A stretch of 5,993 nucleotides of DNA from a candidate division SR1 bacterium. GTDB taxonomy: Bacteria; Patescibacteriota; Gracilibacteria; Absconditabacterales; Absconditicoccaceae. The position numbers and the translations under genes were made by a program. The notes under the pieces are model-generated. The model ran no database searches. It worked only from the letters and a program-made list of their open reading frames with translations, and had not been told where the DNA came from. Position 1 is the stretch's first letter. Each line of letters opens with the position of its first letter. The stretch lies in NCBI GenBank assembly GCA_002746475.1, contig PDOX01000043.1:1-5993 (forward strand). The letters run 5' to 3'. Positions 1-5,993 of this stretch are shown here, one piece after another.

Positions 1-3000
1 GAGATATAAAGGAATCGTGTGTGAAAGATGTGGAGTAGAAGTGACAACCACCAGAGTGAGAAGAAAGAGAATGGGACATATCGAACTCGCTTCACCAGTA
101 GTACATGCATGGTATAAATCATCTCCATCAGGAGGGATTCATCAATTATTACAGATTTCTTCAAATGAAATAGATAAAGTATTAAATTTTGTAAAATATG
201 CAGTACTTACTGATGTAAAAGATGAAGATAAAGAAAAAATTCTAGAAGAAATTACAAAAGATTTTGAAGAGAAAAATAAAGATTTAGAAGCATTATATAG
301 TAGAGAACTTACAGAAGCAAAAACAGATAAACAAAAAAAAGAAGTAACTAAACTCTATGAAGGTAATAAAGAACAAATTAAAAACGAATTTTTGAGATTG
401 AAAGCAATCGTTGGTGAGTTTGGATTTGCTGCAACTATTATGGAAAGTGATTATAGAAATGTTTTTTATAGATTTAGAGATATTGTAGATTTTGGTGCAG
501 GTCCAGAAGGAATTGCAAAAATGCTGAAACATATTGATATCAAAAAACAGATCAAAGAGAATGCAAAACTTTATGCTGAAACTAAGTCAAAAGATAAAAA
601 GAAAAAATATATGGCATTGATCAAGTTATTGATTAATTTGTATGTATCTGGAGTAAAACCAGAAAATATGATTATCAGAAAATTGCCAGTAATTCCACCG
701 GATTTAAGACCTGTCGTTCAACTTGATGGAGGAAGATTTGCATCATCAGACGTAAACTTGTTTTATAGAAGAGTACTGATGAGAAACATCAGATTGAAAA
801 AAATGATCCAGGTAGGAATGCCTGATGTGGTAAAGAAAAATGAGATTAGACTTTTGCAAGAATCAGTGAATAATCTTCTTGTTGGAGAAAAAGGAGGTTC
901 TTGATGATGAGGATCTGGAAATAAGGTTTTCAAATCTCTTTCAGATATGCTTTCTGGGAAGGAAGGAATTTTCAGAAAAAATTTACTTGGAAAGAGAGTG
1001 GATTATTCAGGAAGATCGATTATTACGGTTGGTCCTGGATTGAGACTGAACGAATGTGGATTGCCGATCTATATCGCAGTGAAGATGTTTACTCCGTTTA
1101 TTATTGGTAAACTTATTGAGAAAAAATTAGCATATACTCCAAAACAAGCTGAAAAGATGATTAAAGATGGATCTTCAGCGGCTTTGAAACTTTTAAAGGA
1201 GGTAGTTAAAGATAAATATGTATTGCTAAATCGTGCACCAACACTACATAGACTCTCAATTGAAGCGTTTAAAATTAAATTGATGGGAGGGAAAACTATC
1301 AGAATTCATCCCTTAGTATGTTCATCATTTAATGCCGATTTTGATGGAGATCAGATGGCGGTACATTTGCCTATCTCAGACGAAGCACAGAAAGAGGCGA
1401 GAGAGATTATTGCAGCGGATAAAAATATTTTGAAACCTGCATCAGGAGAACCAACTATTACCCATTCGCAAGATATGGTGTTGGGAGTATATTATCTGAC
1501 AGATAGTTATGATCCGAGATATCCAGACTATAATACTGAAGAAGAATGGATCAATAAAACTCCAGTACAAGGATATTTCAAATCGACCGATGAAGTATTG
1601 AAATCGTATGAAAATAAAGAAATCGTTATTAAAGATAAAATTATTGTATTAAGAGATGGAGAACTTCTTACAACTACCGTAGGTAGAGTATTGTTCAATG
1701 ATATTCTTCCAGAGGAGATTGATTTTGTAAACCATATCGTAAAGAAAAAAGATTTGAAAAAGATTCTGAGTATCATCTTTGATAAATATGATAATGCTAC
1801 AACCGTGAGAGTAGCCGATGATATCAAAGATCTTGGATTTAAATATGGAACCATTGGAGCCATGACTATTAATCTTCTTGATATCAAGGTTCCTCATGAA
1901 AAAGAGGATATCCTAAAAGAAGGAGATGAGAGAGTAAATGAAATCTTGAAATATTACTTTAAAGGATTTTATTCTGATGCTGAGAAACATAATCTTATTA
2001 CTGATGTGTGGACCGATGTGAAAGCAAGAATTGAAACCCATGTAAAGACTATTGCTGGTGCATGAGATAATCTTTACTCAATGACCGATTCTGGTGCGAG
2101 AGGATCTCAAACGCACATGACTCAGATTAGTGGAATGAAAGGATTGGTGGTAAATCCAAAAGGTGAAATTATCGAGATCCCGATTAAAGGTAATTTTGCA
2201 GAAGGATTGAGACCAACAGAGTACTTTATTGCGGCTCACTCAGGAAGAAAAGGAAAAGCAGATACTGCGTTAAGAACTGCGGAATCAGGATATCTTACCA
2301 GAAAATTATGTGATAGCTCACAAGAGGTAATTGTAAAAGAACATGATTGTGGAACAGAAAAATATATCGTGATGTCAAAAGAAGAATATGATATCATGGG
2401 AGAAAACTTTTATGATGTTGCGTTAGGAAGGTTTTTAGCAGCAGATATTACTGATGAACATGGAGTAGTAATTTTGAAAAAAGGAGAGTTGTTAAATAAA
2501 AATAATATTGAATTATTAAAAGACGATAATATTCAAGAGATAAAAATAAGATCTTCGTTAGTATGTAAATGTTCTGCTGGAGTATGTCAGAAATGTTATG
2601 GAATGGACCTTTCTACGAGAAGTATGGTAAAAATTGGAGTCCCTGTTGGAATTATTGCAGCACAATCTATTGGAGAGCCGGCAACTCAGCTTACGATGCA
2701 AACTTTCCATACTGGAGGAGTTGCGAAAGCAGGAGGAGATATGGCACAAGGTATTGATAGAATTAAGCAATTGTTTGAAGTAAGACCTCCAAAAAAACCT
2801 GCGGTTGTAGCACCATTTGATGGAACCGTATCATTCTTCTACAAAGGAGCAAATAAATTCATCAAAATGGTATCAGAATATGAGAGAAAAACGTATGTGA
2901 TCAAAGATGAATATACCGTTGTAGTAAAAAAAGGAGATGTTTTGAAAAAAGGGTCAGGATATGCAAGAAAAGGGAAAGGAAAACAATTAAAAGTTCAAGA

Positions 3001-3619
3001 AGAAGGAGTAGTACTAGAAACGCACAAAGATTATATTGTACTAGGACTCCAAGAAACCGTTGAAAAATCACTTTCAGGAGTTGCTACCTTCAAAAACATC
3101 GAAGAAGGAACAGAGGTGTTCAAAGGTCAAATTTTGACAACAGGAGCCATTGATATCGAAGAATACAAAGATATTGTAGGAGATCTTCAAGCACAAAAAT
3201 ATATTATTAGAGAAGTGAAAAAAGTATATGCTGCTCAAGGGCAAGATATTAACGATAGACATATCGAAGTAGTCGTAAAACAAATCTTCTCTAAAGTGTT
3301 TATTGAAACTCCAGGTGATTCATTCTTTATCCCTGGAACGCATGTAAACTATGAAGAATTTGTGAAAATGAATGAAGAATTGGAAGCACAAGGGAAAGTG
3401 CCTGCACAAGGAAGAAGACTTGCACTTGGACTAATCAAAATTGCAAAAGGAACAGAAAGTTGGTTATCAGCTGCTTCGTTCCAAGAAACAATCAGAGTGA
3501 TGGTTGGAGCTTCATTAAAAGGAGCAGTAGATCAACTCTCAGATTTGAAAGCGAATGTGATTATCGGTAGACTCCTTCCTATTGGAGAGGTATATAGAAA
3601 GAATAATGGCTTTGAATAA
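1..3619 (+). CDS. rpoC: DNA-directed RNA polymerase subunit beta' (5' end missing; contains four UGA codons read as Gly)
   Basis: Catalytic beta' subunit of RNA polymerase. The first full codon is at base 2 and the stop is TAA 3617-3619, giving 1205 codons; roughly 75-80 N-terminal residues are missing by comparison with E. coli. Fragment landmarks: second half of the N-terminal zinc ribbon (C7-x-x-C10); lid/rudder region up to about residue 310; catalytic NADFDGD at residues 444-450 (1331-1351), whose three Asp bind Mg2+; bridge helix containing ADTALRTAESGY; second zinc site C783, C855, C862, C865; trigger loop around LTMQTFHTGG (about 2690-2719); C-terminal SAASFQET segment. Nothing like the large E. 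coli trigger-loop insertion is present. In-frame TGA occurs at 902-904, 905-907, 908-910 and 2063-2065. Beta' homology continues across each in one frame, so these are sense codons rather than breaks. Oddities are Gln where E. coli has R933 in the trigger loop, and a Gly-rich rudder. Identity is certain; UGA as Gly is very likely. Confidence 0.98.
902..910 (+). other. Three consecutive in-frame UGA codons (read as Gly) in the beta' rudder
   Basis: The codons TGA TGA TGA lie between Gly-Gly-Ser and Gly-Ser-Gly-Asn of beta'. They give a local sequence of about GGSGGGGSGN. Before them comes VNNLL (E. coli VDALL) and after them KSLSDM (E. coli KSLADM). The 18 residues between the flanking LL and SL match the E. 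coli rudder length exactly, so neither a frameshift nor missing sequence needs to be assumed. Under the standard code this would be a triple stop in an essential gene. Confidence 0.9.
2063..2065 (+). other. In-frame UGA (Gly) codon in beta' before the SGARG segment
   Basis: The TGA is followed in the same frame by DNLYSMTDSGARGS, the well-conserved beta' segment (E. coli NSIYMMADSGARGS). The upstream sequence TDVWTDVKARIE is also beta'-like. The reading frame is unbroken through this codon, so it must be translated as sense. Confidence 0.93.
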
Positions 3620-3643
3620 GATAAATATTTACCCCACCCCAAA

Positions 3644-3666
3644 CCCCTCCCCTCCGAGGAGAGGGG
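3644..3666. repeat. GC-rich palindromic intergenic element after rpoC
   Basis: CCCCTC and GAGGGG arms with inner CCTC/GAGG form a stem of about nine pairs with one mismatch and a tiny CCG loop. It starts about 25 bases after the rpoC stop in otherwise AT-rich DNA. No T-tract follows directly, so it is not itself a standard terminator. It resembles the C-rich palindromic elements that recur between genes in many bacterial genomes and shares its CCTCCCCT/GGGGAGG style with the element at 5343-5387. Confidence 0.6.
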
Positions 3667-3679
3667 CTGTAAGGTGATT

Positions 3680-3704
3680 AAACCCGCTCACGCGGGTTTT
3701 TTTT
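3680..3704 (+). terminator. Intrinsic terminator of rpoC
   Basis: The perfect stem AACCCGC (3681-3687) / GCGGGTT (3692-3698) has the four-base loop TCAC. An extra A-T pair (3680/3699) extends it, and T residues run on to 3704. It lies 61 bases past the rpoC stop, with no gene between, as expected for the end of an rpoBC-type operon. Confidence 0.92.
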
Positions 3705-3772
3705 GTAGCTTTAATTTTTTATTGATATTAAAAAAAAGATTATATATGAGAAAGTAGTTGTGTTTTATATTA

Positions 3773-3846
3773 ATAGAGAAAAAATATATATACAAAAAAA
3801 ATCCTGTACAATTTACTAACGATGGTAGGATTGGATTTTTCTCTAT
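3773..3846 (-). terminator. Nested AT-rich inverted repeats, probable terminator of the minus-strand operon
   Basis: Three inverted pairs are nested here: ATAGAGAAAAA (3773-3783) with TTTTTCTCTAT (3836-3846), AAAAATCC (3797-3804) with GGATTTTT (3833-3840), and AATCCT (3800-3805) with AGGATT (3827-3832). On the minus strand the AATCCT/AGGATT stem is followed directly by a run of T, the layout of an intrinsic terminator. It begins just beyond the TAA of the minus-strand gene ending at 3855. The pairs overlap, so they are alternative folds rather than one structure. The stem is weak in GC, so termination efficiency is uncertain. Confidence 0.5.
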
Positions 3847-3854
3847 ATTTTCAT

Positions 3855-4787
3855 TTAAGCTTCTTTTTTACAAACGATAGCTTTTAATACATCAAAATTA
3901 ATCTTATGTGCAAGATGAGGAATGAGATATTTTCTATTAGGGATAAGCAGTTGAAAGATTTCTTCTTGAGAATGTACAGTATTTGGTATTTTAGTATAGG
4001 TGTTGTTGTATTTTACTTCTTTTTCGTTTATTTGAAAATAAAGATCATGTCTATCTATAAGTAGTTTTATTCTATTAATTTCAAGGTGTATTTTAGTATA
4101 GGTCTTATTTTTAAAATGGTGAATAAAGTGATCAATATCTTCAAAATCAAAAAGATCACTATTTTCAATATCAAGACTATTAAAGTGATTAATATCTCCA
4201 AATTTTATAATTTGTTTGTTGTCCATAATAGGATATCCTTGTATAATATCACTTAGATATGTTGTTGCTCAGTATTCTAATTTTAGGAAAGAATGTCAGT
4301 TAGGTTTTTGAATAATGGTAGTTTTTAGATTAGGAATTTTTATTATATCGCAGAAATTTTTGAAAAAGATATTTCGATGATGGCAGGATCCTCATTGAAT
4401 AAATTCTTTCTTGATTAAACAATCTTTATAAATATAAATTTGGTTATTAAAAATATTGTTTAATAATTGTTCTCATAGTGATTTTTGTATATAATCTTTA
4501 TAACTAATGTTTGGAGTAAGATTATAAAAAATATTGATTCCTAAAAGTTTTTTTATTTTCCTTAAAAAATTTACAAGAAGAGTAACAGTATTTTCTTCTC
4601 CATTTTTCTCTAAATGTTCTTGAAAGAAGATAGTAATTTTATCAAATCTATCATTAAATTCTCTCAAAAATCAGTCTTCGTCATAGAGAGTAGAATCTTC
4701 TTGAAGAATTGTTTTTATATCTTCACAATACATTTTAAATAGTAAAGGAAACTTTTGTTTTTTACTTTTTCAATGAAGAATATCCAT
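3855..4787 (-). CDS. Uncharacterised protein with a possible NAT/transglutaminase-like Cys-His-Asp triad
   Basis: A 310-residue protein is obtained only when UGA is read as Gly; TGA codons give G6, G39, G105, G132, G164 and G173. ATG 4785-4787 is the first ATG after an in-frame TAA at 4812-4814; no Shine-Dalgarno sequence precedes it, and ATG 4731-4733 is an alternative. The stop is TAA 3857-3855. No signal peptide or membrane segment is evident. The middle reads GGSCHHRN (C135), then GHSFLKLEYG (H165), then TYLSD (D180). In arylamine N-acetyltransferases the catalytic Cys sits in a GG-x-C-x-E-x-N context, the His lies 30-40 residues later, and the Asp 15 residues after the His. Here the spacings are 30 and 15. 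The transglutaminase-like superfamily uses the same triad. The N-terminal part is longer than in typical NATs, the Glu after the Cys is Arg (HHRN), and the C-terminal third is not recognised. The coding call is firm; the fold and any activity are inference. It lies 31 bases downstream of the UPF0489 gene, so probably in one operon. Confidence 0.8.
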
Positions 4788-4818
4788 GTTAGACGGAAGA
4801 ATAAGAAATAATTATTTT

Positions 4819-5595
4819 TTATATTATAAATATTTTTTCAATAATATCAATAGCTAATTGCTGATCGAGAAAATACGGAGACGTCGCAATCGTGATATAC
4901 TTTGCGTGCTGTATTAATTTTCTAGTTTGTTGTATCGTGGTATCAAACTGTTCAATACTCATATCTGGATGCCAAAAATCTAAATCAATATCCAAAATAT
5001 ATTCCTCTTGTTCTAATTTTTCATCAGCAGTATCAAAATGTAAGAGTTTATATTCAGTAGTAATAAGCTCCACTGATCAAATTAATCTTGACTGCAAAGC
5101 TGGTTTGATAAAATTCCCCACATTACATGAACAGTTCGTGAAATCAAAAATTTTTTGCTCAGTTAGGGTATCTATATCATCTAGGATATGAGTATTCTCA
5201 TTCATATCCGTATGCTGATCAATATGAATAACTTTCACTCACTTTTTGAACAAATTGTTGGTATACGCTTCATACCAAAAAAATAAGGCATGATTATGAT
5301 TATCAAAAATAATACAAGGACAGGTTCTCTTTCATTTTCAGACCCCTCCGTCCCGCTTTGCGAGACGCCTCCCCTTCGAGGGGAGGCTTAATTCAACAAA
5401 CTTTTCCAATCCTTGGTATTCCACAATTACTCCTTGCTGATTTTTTTCTCTGAAAACCGGCTTACTACCGAGAGCTAAATCACTCAAATCTCATTTTATC
5501 CTTGGAGCTATATAAATCCTTTGCTGATTTTTTTCTTCATCAAAACAAAAACTATTGTTTCCTTTTTTTTCTGTAATCCAAAATCCTGTATACAT
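4819..5595 (-). CDS. UPF0489-family protein (arginase/deacetylase-like motifs) with an in-frame palindromic repeat
   Basis: A 258-residue protein read with UGA as Gly (G35, G86, G88, G119, G173). ATG 5593-5595 is the only ATG near the 5' end of the open frame, which is bounded upstream by TAA at 5704-5706. The stop is TAA 4821-4819. Key stretches are FDNHNHALFFWYEA (about residues 96-109), HIDQHTDMN (H124, D126, H128, D130) and LDIDLDFWHPD (D202, D204, D206). These match the UPF0489 family, whose DxHxD and DxDxD motifs recall metal ligands of the arginase/histone deacetylase fold; the biochemical role of the family is not established. Residues about 70-85 are encoded by a GC-rich double hairpin (5343-5387) and read as a basic linker just before the conserved domain. 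EKNQQ occurs twice in the N-terminal part. No signal peptide is seen, suggesting a cytoplasmic protein. Family assignment is confident; metal binding and substrate are inferred or unknown. Confidence 0.88.
5343..5387. repeat. GC-rich double-hairpin palindromic element inside the UPF0489 gene
   Basis: Two adjacent hairpins share one base. The first is CGTCCCGC (5349-5356) / GCGAGACG (5360-5367), loop TTT, with one mismatch. The second is the perfect nine-pair stem GCCTCCCCT (5367-5375) / AGGGGAGGC (5379-5387), loop TCG. The C-rich block CCCCTCC precedes them. Such elements normally lie between genes; here the frame stays open through it on the minus strand and encodes a basic, Gly-rich peptide containing KGRRLAKRDGG. 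Its base composition differs sharply from the surrounding AT-rich gene, which points to insertion. Confidence 0.75.
5434..5536. repeat. 16-base direct repeat pair (5434-5449 and 5521-5536)
   Basis: TTGCTGATTTTTTTCT occurs identically at both ends of this interval, 87 bases (29 codons) apart and in the same frame of the UPF0489 gene. Each copy encodes the EKNQQ peptide on the minus strand. It may be an internal duplication remnant or chance similarity of low-complexity AT-rich codons. Confidence 0.5.
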
Positions 5596-5638
5596 TATCT
5601 TTGTGAGTGAGTAAAATTTGGTATTGGGTATTGTATCA

Positions 5639-5666
5639 AGTATAGTAAAATTCAAGGAACTTGCAA
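5639..5666 (-). promoter_or_regulatory. Possible secondary promoter for the minus-strand operon
   Basis: On the minus strand, TTGCAA (5661-5666) and TATACT (5639-5644) are separated by 16 bases. The site is closer to the ATG at 5595 than the stronger candidate at 5695-5722. AT-rich DNA yields such matches by chance, so this is a weak call. Confidence 0.3.
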
Positions 5667-5694
5667 AGTAAAAAATATTTTTACATAATCAAAT

Positions 5695-5722
5695 ATTATA
5701 TCATTAAATTAATAAATGACAA
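5695..5722 (-). promoter_or_regulatory. Probable sigma70-type promoter for the minus-strand operon
   Basis: On the minus strand, TTGTCA (5717-5722; one mismatch to TTGACA) is followed after 16 bases by a perfect TATAAT (5695-5700). Transcription would start near 5688, leaving a leader of about 90 bases before the ATG at 5595. It lies back to back with the plus-strand promoter at 5752-5779. Confidence 0.6.
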
Positions 5723-5751
5723 TCTGAATGGGTGATTTTGTCATTGATTTT

Positions 5752-5779
5752 TTGACTTTTTTTTTTTTTACAGTAAAAT
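5752..5779 (+). promoter_or_regulatory. Probable sigma70-type promoter with a T13 tract in the spacer
   Basis: TTGACT (5752-5757) and TAAAAT (5774-5779) are separated by 16 bases. An uninterrupted run of 13 T (5757-5769) covers most of the spacer. Transcription would begin near 5786, about 34 bases before the ATG at 5820. Length change in the T-run would alter the -35/-10 spacing directly. Confidence 0.6.
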
Positions 5780-5787
5780 AATACTGT
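5770..5787. promoter_or_regulatory. Dyad symmetry overlapping the -10 region (operator-like)
   Basis: ACAGTA (5770-5775) and TACTGT (5782-5787) form a perfect six-base inverted repeat with a six-base AT spacer. It covers the predicted -10 box and start site of the plus-strand promoter. The size and place suit a dimeric repressor site, but no regulator is known from this window. Confidence 0.4.
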
Positions 5788-5819
5788 TAAAAGTTATTTT
5801 TAGATTATATAAAATATAT

Positions 5820-5993
5820 ATGTTTGCAGATTTAACCTTTGAAGAAAAGAAAAAGAAATTATTATTAATTTTTGAGGTATTAAAAGAAACGTTACCTGAA
5901 AGTAAAAAAGATTTTGAACAGTATTCTTTCATTGTTGAAAATTATCAAGATACTGAGAATCAATGAATTTTACTAGAACTTTATACTATGGTA
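5820..5993 (+). CDS. Hypothetical protein, N-terminal part (runs off the window)
   Basis: ATG 5820-5822 opens a frame of 58 codons to the last base of the window, with one in-frame TGA at 5964-5966 that must be read as Gly (the context is ENQ-Gly-ILLEL). The protein starts MFADLTFEEKKKKLLLIFEV and is rich in Lys and Glu with regularly spaced Leu/Ile/Phe, suggesting an amphipathic helix; it lacks a signal peptide or recognisable motif. A well-formed promoter lies about 40 bases upstream, supporting a real gene. No Shine-Dalgarno sequence precedes the ATG. The family is not recognised. Confidence 0.65.

Larger units (their letters stand above)
5596..5819. other. Divergent intergenic region
   Basis: This 224-base AT-rich gap separates the minus-strand operon from the plus-strand hypothetical gene. 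It contains the two outward-facing promoter candidates, the T13 tract and the dyad listed separately. No RNA gene or further coding sequence was recognised. Confidence 0.7.

Noticed and set aside
1528..1897. Two minus-strand open frames opposite rpoC
   Set aside because: They overlap well-conserved beta' coding sequence, with Ser/Ile-rich shadow composition and no motif.
902..2080. rpoC as a pseudogene or as three split genes because of in-frame TGA codons
   Set aside because: All pieces lie in one frame, beta' homology is continuous over each TGA, catalytic motifs are intact and other genes in the window also contain TGA. Recoding explains everything; decay does not.
2558..2770. Small open frames on both strands over the beta' zinc site and trigger loop
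   Set aside because: They overlap the most conserved part of rpoC in other frames and have no independent support.
3713..3738. TTTTTTA / ATTAAAAAA imperfect inverted repeat as a second rpoC terminator
   Set aside because: The stem would be pure A-T with mismatches in AT-rich DNA, and the GC-rich terminator just upstream is sufficient.
3855..4226. A separate 123-residue minus-strand gene starting at 4226
   Set aside because: The same frame continues upstream through UGA-Gly codons to ATG 4787, including the Cys-His-Asp region. The internal ATG is only an apparent start under the standard code.
4892..5191. Plus-strand open frame of 99 codons, Cys- and Ser-rich
   Set aside because: It is antisense to the conserved UPF0489 domain, has odd composition and no family resemblance; a shadow of the minus-strand gene.
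5343..5387. The double hairpin as a terminator splitting the UPF0489 gene into two genes
   Set aside because: No T-tract follows it on either strand, the minus-strand frame is open through it, and the segment before it has no other stop.
1..5993. UGA read as Trp (Mycoplasma-type code 4)
   Set aside because: It would put three Trp in a row in the rudder and Trp in the GG-x-C motif, and the positions involved are loop-like or Gly-type. Gly fits clearly better.

Overview
The window comes from a strongly AT-rich bacterium that reads UGA as an amino acid, almost certainly glycine. This is the code known in the candidate phyla Gracilibacteria (BD1-5) and Absconditabacteria (SR1), NCBI table 25. 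Read with the standard code, rpoC falls into three collinear pieces in one frame, and two minus-strand genes and one plus-strand gene are broken or invisible. With UGA as Gly, four genes appear. UAA ends all three genes whose stop lies in the window. UGG is used for Trp. Members of these phyla are usually small, host-dependent (epibiotic) cells with reduced genomes; that lifestyle is background knowledge, not visible here.

Layout. (1) Bases 1-3619, plus strand: the 3' 1205 codons of rpoC, the RNA polymerase beta' subunit, starting inside the N-terminal zinc ribbon and complete at the C-terminus. Four codons are UGA, three of them in a row in the rudder. (2) Bases 3620-3854: convergent intergenic region with a GC-rich palindromic element, a clear intrinsic terminator for rpoC, and AT-rich inverted repeats that probably end the opposing transcript. 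(3) Bases 3855-5595, minus strand: a likely two-gene operon. The first gene (5595 to 4819) is a UPF0489-family protein with arginase-like DxHxD and DxDxD motifs. It carries an in-frame GC-rich palindromic repeat. The second gene (4787 to 3855, six UGA codons) is not confidently recognised. It shows a Cys-His-Asp arrangement resembling arylamine N-acetyltransferase/transglutaminase-like proteins. (4) Bases 5596-5819: divergent promoter region, with consensus-like promoters in both directions and a T13 tract in the plus-strand promoter. (5) Bases 5820-5993: start of an unknown plus-strand gene that runs off the window.

rpoC is core transcription machinery. Nothing in the sequence ties it functionally to the minus-strand pair, which is transcribed towards it and separated by terminators. 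The pair may form a small uncharacterised enzymatic module, but its substrate cannot be read from the sequence. No tRNA, rRNA, CRISPR array or transposase gene was seen.
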